Assembly (NCBI RefSeq): GCF_000003815.2 | Contig: NC_049994.1 | Coordinates: 14,145,190-14,209,189 of the forward strand | Direction of reading: 5' to 3' | Source: Branchiostoma floridae | Lineage: Eukaryota > Chordata > Leptocardii > Amphioxiformes > Branchiostomatidae | Length of the DNA: 64,000 bases | Shown here: positions 47,901 to 58,165 of the stretch, in pieces | Numbering within the stretch: position 1 is the stretch's first letter | How the letters are laid out: each line of letters starts with the position of its first letter | Notes under the pieces: generated by a model | What the model was told of the DNA's origin: nothing | Databases searched by the model: none | The model's input: only the letters and a program-made list of their open reading frames with translations | Position numbers and translations under genes: made by a program

Positions 47901-48061
47901 ACGTTAGTTACCAACCTCATACATGGTCCAAGGCAGTCGGCGCAGAAGCGGTGCCCGCACGCTGTCTGTACGGGGTCTCGGAACGCCAACATGCAGATGG
48001 GACACTCGTACACTTTGGACAGCGGCTGGACGAAATCTGCCTCCGGGAGCACAACAGCCAT
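38189..48061 (-). CDS. TRAF: TRAF-family E3 ligase/adaptor, six coding exons, 473 aa
   Basis: This gene encodes a TNF-receptor-associated factor, a cytoplasmic trimeric adaptor and RING E3 ligase that links TNFR/TLR-type receptors to NF-kB and MAPK signalling. Six exons join in frame: 48061-47916, 46353-46302, 44999-44895, 42388-42242, 40365-40201 and 38995-38189, total 1422 bp. Residues 20-58 form a RING (C20, C23, C35, H37, C40, C43, C55, D58). Zinc fingers use C84/C91/H103/C107, C137/C140/H152/C156, C163/C167/H180/C188 and C195/C202/H214/H222. A coiled coil (about 225-318) precedes a TRAF-C/MATH domain (323-473). The C3HC3D RING resembles TRAF6/TRAF4, whereas the SYTKDDNLFIKVKV end resembles TRAF2/3/5, so I do not assign a paralogue. 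Length matches the family (470-570). Boundaries lack transcript support. Confidence 0.93.
38996..40200 (-). other. TRAF intron 5
   Basis: 1.2 kb bounded by GTGAGA and ATTAG. It contains the second copy of the CAACTGGATATGA foldback family (39053-39165); nothing else recognised. Confidence 0.8.
39053..39165. mobile_element. Foldback element, CAACTGGATATGA family, copy 2
   Basis: AATAAGATATGCCAAA followed by GCAACTGGATATGA matches one arm of the 4.5-kb element; the opposite arm (TTATATCCATTTGCT, then GAGTAATGT) is more diverged. The inverted symmetry is still visible. Confidence 0.6.
40201..40365 (-). CDS. TRAF: TRAF exon 5 (zinc fingers 2-4)
   Basis: Its 165 bp (55 codons, phase 0) start LHHESC, which completes finger 2 with exon 4, and end GCTFQ before donor CCAG|GTGAGA. 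This is the only full-length member of six related copies; the other five (40494-41200) lack the 3' part and the donor. Confidence 0.9.
40366..41130. repeat. 480-bp higher-order tandem duplication in TRAF intron 4
   Basis: The block from about 40366 (AGATGTTAGAAAACAACA) recurs at 40850 with only a few substitutions, including the landmarks GGTACCTCTCTAACC, AAAATTTGGCATCAGCTCA and GATTGTTTCTTATTGGACTA. The second-level duplication is clearly younger than the exon-copy duplications inside it. Confidence 0.85.
40494..41200 (-). pseudogene. Array of five partial copies of TRAF exon 5
   Basis: Five truncated copies of the 5' part of exon 5, each with its upstream acceptor, lie at 41135-41200, 40977-41041, 40808-40844, 40664-40719 and 40494-40559; the full exon at 40365 is the sixth. 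The first, second and fifth read LHHESCLAVPVNCPNSCG and then reach a stop within a few codons. The fourth is frame-shifted and contains GTGAGC, a possible donor; the third is cut to about 37 bp. First bases are spaced 159, 197, 125, 160 and 194 bp, i.e. a three-copy block duplicated at 480 bp. They are probably non-functional or poison exons. Confidence 0.85.
41293..41483. mobile_element. MITE, TACTGTAAATG family, copy 2
   Basis: The ends TACTGTAAATGC and CATTTACAGT are inverted, and the interior carries GCGGTGGTTT and AAACCACTGCAAAA blocks that complement each other. Same family as 13519-13721. It sits within TRAF intron 4, just upstream (in gene direction) of the exon copies. Confidence 0.7.
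42242..42388 (-). CDS. TRAF: TRAF exon 4 (zinc fingers 1-2)
   Basis: Acceptor TTTCCCCAG, donor ATGGTG|GTAGGT, 147 bp, phase 0. It encodes EHLETC, completing finger 1, then a lysine-rich linker (GGKKARKEEAVSK) where most TRAFs have another compact finger, then CKHCGKEVPSREMV, the first half of finger 2. Confidence 0.88.
42389..44894 (-). other. TRAF intron 3
   Basis: 2.5 kb, most of it filled by a LINE fragment inserted in the same orientation as the gene. Confidence 0.85.
42715..44730 (-). mobile_element. Non-LTR retrotransposon (LINE) fragment, 5'-truncated and frameshifted
   Basis: Two overlapping frames (44721-44026 and 44096-42774) together encode one reverse transcriptase. The first has the RT fingers motif RSPGPDGISNELF, the second IDMSRAFDTI, GSPQGDSLSPVLF and the catalytic MEYADDVDF, then the thumb and a C-terminal region (LHRIL-like GHILRMPQDTPAQ). 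The frame switches at an A6 run (sense strand; 44079-44074), where one A fewer would restore PKPKKPPGPP. No endonuclease domain is present, so the copy is 5'-truncated, as is common for LINEs. After the stop, the 3' end contains a GATGATGATGAT run near 42731-42718, a tail style seen in RTE/CR1-like elements. Clade not resolved; inactive. Confidence 0.85.
44895..44999 (-). CDS. TRAF: TRAF exon 3 (zinc finger 1)
   Basis: Of two possible acceptors, CTCTCACAG before 44999 keeps the frame and yields LFADVAFSRQVLSLTVRC, homologous to the segment that follows the RING in other TRAFs; the nearer TTTGCAG breaks the frame. Donor CTACAG|GTGAGC. Confidence 0.88.
45375..45381 (-). terminator. Pol III T7 terminator of tRNA-Gln
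   Basis: Seven T residues on the sense strand, three bases past the mature 3' end. Confidence 0.85.
45385..45456 (-). tRNA. tRNA-Gln (TTG)
   Basis: The 72-nt cloverleaf has acceptor GGTCCCA/TGGGACC with discriminator T, anticodon stem CTGGA/TCCAG around loop CTTTGAA (anticodon TTG), and T arm CCGAG-TTCAAAT-CTCGG. The A and B boxes are intact and seven T residues follow shortly after the 3' end. It lies inside TRAF intron 2 on the same strand as TRAF. Confidence 0.97.
46302..46353 (-). CDS. TRAF: TRAF exon 2 (end of RING), 52 bp
   Basis: Acceptor TTTATCCAG and donor CAAG|GTAATG bound 52 bp. The frame set by exon 1 gives KKNPQCPIDGLELHPDK, supplying the last two RING ligands (Cys55, Asp58). 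This micro-exon is easily missed because a longer spurious frame covers it. Confidence 0.88.
46354..47915 (-). other. TRAF intron 1
   Basis: 1.56 kb with donor GTTGGT and acceptor TATCCAG; AT-rich and without recognised features. Confidence 0.8.
47916..48061 (-). CDS. TRAF: TRAF exon 1 (RING)
   Basis: The ATG at 48061 has context AAGACGATGG. The exon encodes MAVVLPEADF and the main part of the RING (CPIC...CGHRFCADC), and ends with two bases of an Arg codon before donor AG|GTTGGT. Confidence 0.92.
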
Positions 48062-48240
48062 CGTCTTTTTTTAGTCCAGGCCTTCCTTCCTTATATACTG
48101 CACCAATCTTAGTTTTATAAGGAGAAGGTGTTGAAGGCTTTGAAAGACCTTGTAGGGGTAGTGTACCCCCACTCACTCGGTTCGTGCCCTCCCCAGTTCA
48201 GTGCTCTACTCTCGGGTCGGATGGCGCGCTCTCTCTGGTC
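48062..48240 (-). promoter_or_regulatory. TRAF upstream region with TATA-like motifs
   Basis: On the minus strand CAGTATATAAGG lies about 30 bases, and CTTATAAAAC about 55 bases, before the ATG. If the nearer one is the TATA box, the 5' UTR would be only a few bases, so the farther one or a distal spliced 5' exon is also possible. GC-rich sequence continues to about 48240. Confidence 0.4.
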
Positions 48241-50540
48241 GTAAACAATTTTCAGCTCACCGACACAAAGACAGAACGAACCTTACACACAACTACACAC
48301 AGTTGTACTAATAATTTCCACCCAGCTAGTCCATACAGCGTGGAATAGTCCGCTCAGGTTGGTGTCCCTCCTAGTACGGGCCGACCCTGAACACTTGGCT
48401 CGCCACGGTACCGCTATGGTCCACCGAAGCTGCCCGCAATTTTTTCGACGAGTAAAGTTGTTTGTACGATCCCTCTACGCCTTACACGAAAGACAATGCC
48501 CTAGAGTTGTGTCCAGTACGGAGCGGAGTGTCTTGAGTGTACTGTTACACGTAGGTTCGGACAACAACTGGACAGTAGAGTTCACGATAGCGGTCCCGTC
48601 CTGAAATCCACGGGTCAAATAGTTGGCGTTGGGTCGTCGCTCTGAAACGGTCATCAACATGGGTCAAACCACTATTTAAGGGGGTTAAACCAATTACTAT
48701 GATTTAAGTAAAGAATACAAACCAATCAAAGCAATCAACCATTAATACATTTACTATATAATGTATTTAGGTTGACTATATAGTGCACTCAGCATAGATT
48801 AATCCTTGATTAAAAAGTAAACAAATCTTAAAATGTTTTGAAATGGTACAGTCTGTAGGTATTGTGTCTTTGATGTGTTGATTTTATTCAGCCTATTCAG
48901 TTCTATTGTCTACTCCCTATTCAGGGCCAGACGACTCGGCTTACGTTACATCGGGGAAAAGAAATATCAAGCAGCACAATAACAACAGTTACTCTCTCTG
49001 TAATTAACTTGATTATGTAATTCGCACATTATGTCGTTTGCCACTTTCGCGACTTGAAACTAGCTGCTTTGTCCATCCGAACAAATTGATTAGCGAACAA
49101 TCTGTTGCAAAAATAAATCGATAATGTGCTTTTTGTTGCTGACATATGTTGTATCAGCCAAGTTTAGAAATAGACAAAAACATTAACTAAACCAAAGAGC
49201 TTTGAGGAAAGCCCATTGACTAAACGAAACGAACAGAGAATAGCAACATACTACAATTATGTTTCTGTAGAAAAATGTAATTTCCAAGCAGATCAATGGC
49301 ATATTAAAGGTAGTACCATACTGGCCAAGGATTGTTGGCAGCCAAGAGGTGTCAATTTGCCATGTAGCAAAACACACGCCTAAGCCAGCTTCACTCCTCT
49401 GCCAGCTTTTGATAATATCTTATGCTACCGTAGGATCGGCTTGGAGATTATAGAAATGTTTATTCGAAGTGCATGTAATGTATCCGTCCCTGTTATATTT
49501 TGTTAGCTTGGGCGATAAGAGCTTTTTGTAGCACGCAGCTGGATACTACTGTATACCGTTCAAGTGGCTGAAACTGCCCAGCTTTTTGTTTACAAATACA
49601 AGCACTCCAAAAGCCCTCTGCGCAATGGTCCGAGAAATTCGAAGTAGGTGAAAATTGCACATTGTTATGGCAGTAACGTTTAACACGCATTGTCATGGGA
49701 AAGGGGACGGTCTGTGGTGTCGCACAGGTCTTAGAAACAAAAATGTTATGACTAATACAGGAGACATGGATGGCTTACTGCTAATGTTTTCTCGCCCGCC
49801 GTTAAAATCCTGTAATTGTGTAAACACACAAATAAACACAACAGCAACCAAAGGTAGGTATCAGATTTTTATCAAGAATAAAAGACACAAACATCACAAA
49901 TTGAAAAATACCTCTAGACAAGCCTGAACGTAATAGTTGCTCAATACACTATAAAAGCATGTTGTCGGTTTACGTGCGGTAGAAGTATTGGCACAGTACA
50001 TTTGTTGAAAACAGACACTAGCCAACATAACCAAATCTGACCATTTGCGAACTATTGTCACACACAATAGTGACACACAGCTTGCTAGTCGGGCACAGTT
50101 ATCCTTTTGTAAACCCTCCAAGACACCAACCCCGAAAGGACAAGAATGCCATCAGTATTTACGTCAATGTACTTCCTTTCAAAACCAGCCAATGGCCGCT
50201 CTTCTTTATTCCAGACTCGCTGGGAAACATGTTCAAAGTTTGCCTTGGTTCTTTTGTTTGGTGGGATGAAATTTACGTGACCGAATCGCTCGGGTCAATG
50301 TATTTACCGAAGACGAATGTCGGGCTACTTTCAACGACTGCCAAACGGCCCCCATGAGTAATTGAGGTCCGGTTCATCCGCCAAGTTTGTGGGGAAAATT
50401 TATGGACTAGCGAAAATCGAAGACTATGAATCTTGATAGGTCCACAGATAGATCGACTGGCAGTATCTCACATACATAGATAGTTGTATCGGTATGATGG
50501 CTGTTTGGAAATTAAAAAGTAAACTACAATTTGGCCACAC
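48241..50540. other. Intergenic region
   Basis: No recognised gene, RNA or repeat over about 2.3 kb; all open frames are short and lack family signatures. Confidence 0.6.
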
Positions 50541-51285
50541 TGGTATATCTACATAGTACGTATACACAATAATACGTACATACAGCATTTACTTTAAGTA
50601 TTTCAATTTTTCAAAGTCGATAAAAGATTTTGAGCTGAATAATGATAAATAAAATCATATCTGTGATAATCAAAATCCGAAATATGATTTGGCCACAAAG
50701 ATATACACATACTGTCTGTATACAGTCTAAACTTTGGTTATTTCGATTCATCGTGGCCAATAGTAGATCATAAACTCAATAAGCACACATAAAATGACAA
50801 CGAATAATCAAAACATAATTTCGCTATATATCTACTGTCTTGGAAATAAGATAAAAATGCATAAAACCATGATTAAAAACAAAAACATAATCTCGCCACG
50901 GCTATATAACGTCATCTACTGTTTTGGAAATATGAGCTATATTGTCTATACCAATAGTAAATCTTGAACTCAATAAGTATACATAAAATCATAATCAAAA
51001 CCAAAAACACAATTTCGCCACGGCTTTATGTCTACTGTCTTGGAAATATGAGCTATATACAGTTTATACTTTGAGTATTTCAATTCTTCGTCGCCAATAG
51101 TAAATCGTGAACTCAATAAGCATACATAGAATGATAATCAAAACCAAAACATAATTTCGCCATGGCTTTATATCTACCGTCTTGGAAATATGAGCTATAT
51201 ACAGTTTATACTTTGAGCATTTCAATTCTTCGTGGCCAATAGTAAATCGCGAACTCAATAAGGATACATAAAATCATACGGGACC
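50540..51285. repeat. Satellite-like array, ~143 bp unit, about five copies
   Basis: Recurring landmarks are ACATAAAATCATAATCAAAA, ATTTCGCCACGGCT, CTACTGTCTTGGAAATATGA and CCAATAGTAAATC. The last three units start near 50981, 51124 and 51266 (offsets 143 and 142) and are very similar; units to the left are more diverged. Confidence 0.85.
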
Positions 51286-51444
51286 TTTGAAGACCACGGA
51301 TATTGCTTTTATTACGCAATATACCAGGCGACGTGATAGGGTTTAGGTTCACTTGTCAATAAAATCGTTCACGAAAGAGATGTTTGTCAGATGTTATTTG
51401 ACACCATATGGCGAATTCAAGGGTCATTTGCGGACATGTAATTT

Positions 51445-52035
51445 CAATTTGTCAGACATGAATGCAGATGCTTGAAGCAAATCACATCTTCAGAAAAATG
51501 TATTTCAAATACTTCTAGATATCCGTTAAATTTCAGGCAATGTTATATACACTTGTATCCATTGCTTTATGCTATGTTTTAGATATGGGCAGTTGGGAAT
51601 AAACATAGATTTTATTTTATCAGACAGGAATGCAGATATATTAACCAAATCACGTCATTCTGGAAAATATACTTCATTACAAACGGTAGAGTGGCAGATT
51701 TGTATCCATTGTATCACTCTACTGATGTTTCAAAAATGGCGCTGAGACCACATCTTCAGAAAAAAAGTATTTCAAACACTTCTAGATATCTGTTAAGTTT
51801 CAGGCAATATCATAAACTTCTATCCATCGCTTTATGCTGACTATATTTTAGATATGGTCAGTTGGGAACATAAATTCTATGTTATCGGGCACGAATGCAG
51901 ATATTTAAAACAAATCAAGTCATTCTGGAAAAATATATTTCATTTCAAACGATTTTGGATAGTTATAGATGACTTTAGGTAAGGTCACACATTTGTATCC
52001 ATTGCATCACGCTACTGATGTTTTAGATATGGAGC
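51445..52035. repeat. Higher-order repeat, ~265 bp unit
   Basis: TCTTCAGAAAAA, ACTTCTAGATATC and TTTCAGGCAAT recur at 51487 and 51753, and GAATGCAGATAT with TCATTCTGGAAAA at 51628 and 51893, all offset by about 265 bp. The two halves of each unit are themselves related (TTGTATCCATTG, TTTAGATATGG), so the array grew in two steps. Confidence 0.8.
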
Positions 52036-52830
52036 CAATGACCGGTGAAACATTGCTGTCAGACAAAAAGTCCGTTCCTTACCGGGGTCTTAAACAGGAC
52101 CATTCAGTTCAGAGACAGGCTAATATTCATGTAAATTGTTCTCCCAAACCAAACGGCCCCTGGGAAGAAAATCACGGTCTAGCGATGTCTCTCCGAGCTC
52201 GCGTTTCGTACCTAATGCCTGGGTACCTGCCGGGAGAAATAGACAGCTCGGTTTGAAAAGGAGCCATGGGGTCATGGCAGCAGTGGTAAATAATAGAGCC
52301 TTCTGCAAATAGACGCCTGGAGAACTCCTGGAGAGAAAATCATCGGGTTGAAAAGCTGGCAGGAGCCGCTGTATCCGAGGAATTTTACCGGCGGCCTGAC
52401 CAATTCGCCGCAGGCAGGCAATTTGTGGACGTAAAGAGTTGCGAGATGTGCAAACAATGTTTAGAGGGTTTGTTCAGTGGTGGTGACTAGCTCAGGAAGG
52501 AATGTGAAGATTTGTTCAACGATTTAGGCCAAGGAACGTCGTCGGTTAGGCCAACGAAAGAAAAAAGTACATTCAGTCGTACCTTAATAGTTAAGATTTT
52601 AATTAGCTTAGTGTAGTATGGTTTTGTGTTGTTCAGTTTGGCTGTTAACCTTACATTTAAAGTTGATAATGCAATCAGATTATATGTGGTTTAGGAAATT
52701 TATTTCAGTTAGGGTTAGTTGCTATTTTTAGACGTCCTTGAATTAGTTGATCTTAGTTTGATTTACTTTAGGTTGTTTTTTCTAGCACAGTTTAGCATAA
52801 TTAGGTTTACTTTTGATACGTTTAAAGCGA
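52036..52830. other. Intergenic region with a GC-richer block
   Basis: 52.14-52.45 kb is less AT-rich than its surroundings and could be a regulatory element; the rest is AT-rich. No gene recognised. Confidence 0.5.
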
Positions 52831-52833
52831 CTT

Positions 52834-53038
52834 TCATCAGTTTAGTTGAGTTTCGTTGCCTTTAAGGTAAGTTTGGAACTATTATGAATCCTAACCCGTT
52901 CGTGTGTGCTGAACCCTAACACAGTCTAGTTTATCCATAAAACATTAAGTTCATCCATTCATCAGTTTAGTTGAGTTGAGGTAAGTTTGTAACTATAATG
53001 AACCCTGACCCGTCCGTGAGCGCTGAACTCTAACACAA
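52834..53038. repeat. Tandem duplication, 125 bp unit
   Basis: TCATCAGTTTAGTTGAGTT begins units at 52834 and 52959. Both continue with AGGTAAGTTTG, AACTAT and a CTGAACYCTAACACA end. Confidence 0.8.
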
Positions 53039-53598
53039 AGGTCGCCATTCTTCTCCAAAGTTCACCTTTCTAATGACATGCAAGACGTGCGGATGCATTT
53101 TTCATCTCGTTCCCAGTCTCGGACATGCCGTTAAGAGGTCGTTCCCAAGGTCAGAGCTAACTTATTCCGGTGCTCATCCCGGTAATACCCGTCTCGGTAG
53201 TAAACCCGCACTGCCCCGGGAAGAATGGGACAATTTTCCCTAATCCCCTGGTTATAACTGTCGGAGCGTCTGCCTTGGTAGAATGCAGAATTACATCAAG
53301 GAGGTTCAAGGTAGTTTTAACCTCATAGATTACTCTGCATCTTTCCGACTCTATGGATTTACCATGGCCTCCACCAGGCCCTCCTACATGGGTGCGCGGA
53401 TCGTAGAATTCGGCAAAAAAAATCGGGAAATTGGCCAGGGGAGTCCTATCATGCTAAGGTTAATGTTTCCCCTCCGGCCAACTCCGATATCCTATGGTAG
53501 CAAAACTCCCCTGGCAAATTATTCTCCCTATAATACCCAGCGTAGTCAGTCTGGTCAAGAGACTAGGTTTACCAAAGGAATTCTTGTCCTGTAGCTAT

Positions 53599-53644
53599 CA
53601 TATAATACAATGAGCTTTTTATCAAAAGCTCCTTGTATAATGTG
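53599..53644. repeat. Palindrome, AGCTCCTTG type
   Basis: The arms CAATGAGCTTTT and AAAAGCTCCTTG flank TATC, and weaker pairing continues to about 21 bp per arm. Confidence 0.75.
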
Positions 53645-53770
53645 AGTAATACGTCGGTGCCCCAACGGTAAAATAGTTAGACTAAAAGGATGAGAGAAGA
53701 ACCCACTGCCCCTACGGCTTAAAAGGGCTTTGTGACCACGTTTACCGTTACCTACGCTTTTACTCTTCAC

Positions 53771-53804
53771 CAAGGAGGTTATATATCCCTATATAACCTC
53801 CTTG
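53771..53804. repeat. Perfect 15-bp palindrome, AACCTCCTTG type
   Basis: CAAGGAGGTTATATA and its exact complement are separated by TCCC. Confidence 0.9.
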
Positions 53805-55050
53805 CTCTTCTCTATGATACGGGTACAATAGCTTCAGCTGATAAAAGCTGACAATTTCACCCGCTCATAGAATCCCGATTCCCTTGGATTTATATTGGAT
53901 CATGTCATTTTCTCTCGACCTCAAGAAAGCTACAATCTTTATGAACAGTTACACCTTGGTTACAAATATCTGGCTTATCCTGTGAAGGGACACGTATGCT
54001 ATGCAATATTCGAGCTAGTTGATCGTAAGCGTGTCGTTTTGTCCACATATCGAAGACGTTTAATATATCTTATCTACGGAGCATTTATAGTTTGTAGGCT
54101 TCTAACCCCTTCTGAACCTTTGTAATATGCTTCTAAATCGCGACTGAAAATTCGAGGTGAGAATAATTTGTGTTGTACTACAGTTGAAAAACTTCAATGT
54201 CCTTCTAAATCTGTTTGTAAACAGTCGATGATTTGTCATTAAATTTTCAAATGACATTATGGCGTCGTTTTGCAGCTCCCTGGCCAATTATTACCCCCGA
54301 TCTAAAATACTCTATCACTTCACAATACATGCATACGGGCACAATACGGTGCATGAGTATGCAGATCTACGAAACTATGTCAACAACAGCGTGGAATGGA
54401 TTTGAACATGAATGAAATGACAATACATCATCATAGATGAAGAATTCCCTACAGATCACGGTAATTGTGTTATCATGTCTCAAGAGCCCAAGGGATCATC
54501 GCAATTATCTGCTATTAACAGATCTATTACGGGTCCCCGCCTTTGTCTTGCATATTCCGGTATGTGTTCATCTCCCTTGGAACTGAAAATCAGAAGTTTT
54601 CTCACAGAGCAGTCGTCTTGGGGGTTTCAGATTCACGCAACACTCTGCAAAATGTATGAGCCGCACTGCACCATAAAGTACTCGCAACGTATATAACATA
54701 AATTTGGCCTCAAAATGATTATCAGATACAGGGTAGCTTATTTTTCACGCTTTTGGGTACCATCCATAGGCTTTTCAGTACAAGCGATGCTTGAAATGAT
54801 CCGAATATTCACAGAGCAAATACCATACATCAGTTCCATCGTGACTTATGCAATCAATGAGTTTATGGATTCTACTAATAATGGTAATATTACCGCACGA
54901 ATGATGAACAGAAAATAAAGCTTCATTACTCGTTCAAGAAACGGACAGTAAGGTTTAAATAGGCCAATTTCTATTTTGGATTGACAGTTCATTTGTAGTT
55001 TTCTTAGCTAGCTGTTGTTTTTCCCAACACATTCGTTTTGTGTAGGTATT

Positions 55051-55075
55051 CAAGGAGGTTTTATCAAGCTCCTTG
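55051..55075. repeat. Palindrome, CAAGGAGGTT...AAGCTCCTTG
   Basis: Ten-base arms with one mismatch around TTATC. Confidence 0.8.
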
Positions 55076-55658
55076 CAGTAATCTACTATCATCGAAGAGG
55101 AATAACTTACGAATATAGTATGTCACTAGTTTGTTACAGTTGTCTTTAAGAGAAATATACATTCAAGTGGCGTAAACCAAAACGTAAACTATGCAGTACA
55201 TTAACACGAGATGTGTTTTTAATAGACCTACCCAGTAAACGCTTCATCAACTGCCGCACTGCTTGGCGCTGTTGATCACCGGGACATCCCAACAGCAATG
55301 ATGGTCGTTACGGAGTTCCTCTACCCTCTGTTGTACACAACAAGCCTTACAGAATACGTATCAAACGAAGGAAAGCAGCAAACATCGGCTGAGACGTCAA
55401 GCGTGCGTCCAAACGTCACGTATCCACGCGTAAGGAATGTTTCCGTGTTCGTTGTGTAGATTTTTCTTTTGCGGATCGGGTTACGGTTTACGCGAGTCCA
55501 AAACACGCGAAACTTGTGGGTGGTACATCGCATGGGACGCCCCTCTGCGATCTTTGAATACATGTGATGAATCTCGAAAGCCAATTTTCACGCAAGGTTC
55601 CGCTTGGAGTGGCCTTGTGAGATTCCCATCGGCCGGGGGTCCCTCAGGGGTTCATACT

Positions 55659-56960
55659 CGACCCTGTTGTGGCTCTGCACTTACTCTCCAAGCAGAGGTT
55701 AGGCTCCGGCTGTTTTTTCACGTATTTAGTCGTTTTTATCGGGCTTTCTATTTTATACTCTTTCTTGATGTCTCGCGGCCTAAACCCTAACCTCTGCTTC
55801 GAGTTGGAGAGTATCTGCACTCAACTTCGACGTGTATGTACCCCAGGGATTGCACTTTTATTACCCTGTTGGACGTTTTATAACATCGGTGAACGTTCTT
55901 TGACATGGATAGCGTGTGCAAAGTTATACCAAGTTCCACCCATTTGAGTTTCTTCTGTATTTCGACCCTGTTGTGACACTGCACTCAGTTTTGACGTGTA
56001 TGCGAGTAGTACTCCGGGAGTAAAGTTTTATTACCTTGTTGAACATTCTTTGATATCGATAGAGACTGCAAGGCCATGTCAAAGTTATAATCCATCAAGG
56101 TGAAATTATACATCTTTTGTACGTTTCTCAGAAAAACCTGATGTGTTTCGACCCTGTTTTGACTCTGCACTCGGCTTTGACGTGTATGCGAGTAGTACCC
56201 GGGGATGGTAGTTTCATCATCCTGTTGGACGTTTTATAACCTTGCTGAACGTTCTTTGACATGGATGGCGTGTGCAAAGTTATATCAAGTTCCACCCTTT
56301 GTGAGTTTCTCATGTGTTTCGACCATGTTTTGACTCTGCACTCAGTTTTGACGTGTATGCGAGTAGTACCCGGGGATAGTAGTTTCATCATCCTGTTGGA
56401 CGTTTTATGACTGTGTTGAACATTCTTTAAAATGGATGGCGGGTGCGAGACCATGTCAAAGTTATGTCAAGTTACACCCTTTTTTTAGTATCTAGGGAAA
56501 ATATGATGTGCTTCGAGTCCTTCGACCCTGTTGTGACTCTGCATTCAGCTCCGATGTGTATGCGAGTAGTACCCCCAGGTGATTGCATTTTTATTGCCCT
56601 GTTGGACGTTTTTAAAACCTTATTGAACATTCTTTGATATGGATAGCGACTGCAAGGCCATGTCGAAGCAAGGAGCTTGGTCGAAGTTACGTCAATTGAC
56701 ACTTTATTAGTTTCTCAGAAATATCTGACGCATCTCGAGTCTCGACCCTGTTTTGACGCTGCACTTAGCTTTCAAAGTTTAACACGTATGTGAGCAGTGC
56801 CCTAGGAATTGCTTTAAGTGACATGTTTATTGTCCTGATGGACGTTTTATAACACTATTGAACATTCTTTGATATGGATGGTGACTGCAAGGATACGTCA
56901 AAGTGACATCGAGCTGAAATTACTTTTTTTTTTCAAGTTTCTCATGAAAATCTGATGAAC
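55659..56960. repeat. Satellite-like array, 170-300 bp spacing, six copies
   Basis: CGACCCTGTTKTGRCTCTGC (with variants) starts units at 55659, 55963, 56149, 56320, 56523 and 56743. Each continues with GACGTGTATGCGAGTAGTAC, CTGTTGGACGTTTTATAAC and GAACATTCTTTGATATGGAT. Unit length varies because some copies carry deletions or insertions. There is no coding potential. Confidence 0.85.
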
Positions 56961-57137
56961 TCCTTCTTTCAACTCAACCAAGTGTCTGCTGGTACTTTTA
57001 CCAGACTGAGACCTGTTGCAGTTGTTTTATTTGTCGGTAGCTGTAATGGACAGAGATCAGAAAAACACTTCCACACACACTAGTAGGCTCTCTCAAGCTG
57101 ACTCGGCCATTGGGCCAGGAAGTGTTGTACCATCACT

Positions 57138-57173
57138 CAAGGAGCTTTCAGCAACGCTGATAAAATCTCCTTG
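57138..57173. repeat. Imperfect palindrome, CAAGGAGCTT...TCTCCTTG
   Basis: The outer arms CAAGGAG and CTCCTTG contain an inner CAGC/GCTG pair. Confidence 0.7.
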
Positions 57174-58106
57174 CTAAGCCTAAGCTTCATAATCATCAGG
57201 TGGGGAGTGATTCACAAATCAAGGACACAAATGTAGTAAAAAGTGATCCGAATATCCGGACATAGATGATAACCTATGAGGATTTATACAAAAAACCTCA
57301 TCGTGCTAATGATAAGAAATGCGGTAAATATTCCCCTCTTGTCTCCAGTGTCAGATAGCAATTCTTTTATAGGAATCACCAATGATATAACCACGTATGA
57401 GGTTATAGGCAGACTATACTGGTATGCTATAACTTCCTTGATACAACCAATAACGTGTCAGCAATGATTAGCCTTGCATTCAACATATTAGGAACGAACA
57501 TGCTTGAGGAAACAGTACGTTTTTATGATATCCAAAAACATTATTTTATAATTGCTATTTCCAAGAAGGAATTGCTACTTCGTCTGTGTCCCAGAAACCC
57601 CCTGAGAGCCCTTCTAGCCAGTCAGCTGTGGGAAACAGACCCAGTCACATTCATTCCGCCCCAACGGGCCTGAAAAGACAGAATCTTGTGGAACGATCCG
57701 GATCTTTGTGTTGAGGAGTCCTCTGATGTATGGGGACAAAGCACGTAAACATTGATCGACTCACATCCCGTCTTTGTGAATTCCTTCACTGGGGGGAGTG
57801 GAAAACTCACCGACAAGCAATGCAATGTCTATTTTTCCACCCCTCCTTTTGAAAATACAGCATGGAGAATGGTAAGTCGTGGTTTGATACATACAGAACG
57901 GTTTCAGATTTCAACCATCCATTTCAGTGCTTTGCGTGTCTGACGTGTTGACATTTTAATACGTTCTTGGCGATTGCCAGTCGCTCTTGAATAAAACATC
58001 ACCAAATCTCGGTGTTCATCCCTTAAGCTTGCTTGTGTGTCGCTTTATTGAACAGGATTTAAGCAAAGACTTTAAGCCTCTTGGTTTATGAGAATGTTGG
58101 CCAAAT

Positions 58107-58165
58107 CAAGGAGGTTGTAGAAAACCTCCTCGGCCAAATCAAGGAGGTTATAGGTCTCCTAGGTC
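58107..58165. repeat. Two adjacent CAAGGAGGTT palindromes
   Basis: AGGAGGTT-GTAGA-AAACCTCCT is followed, after CGGCCAAATC, by a second AAGGAGGTTATAGG...CTCCTAGG unit. GGCCAAATCAAGGAGGTT is directly repeated, so the palindrome was duplicated with its flank. Confidence 0.75.

Noticed and set aside
50540..52035. Regularly spaced repeats as a CRISPR array
   Set aside because: Units are 140-265 bp of continuous homology with no short repeat/unique spacer pattern, and the genome is animal.
53283..53594. 103-codon plus-strand frame
   Set aside because: No recognisable domain, no neighbouring exon with compatible splice sites, and it lies in repeat-rich intergenic sequence.
52900..55800. CCCTAACCC-like motifs as telomeric sequence
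   Set aside because: Only single isolated occurrences (AACCCTAAC), never a tandem run.
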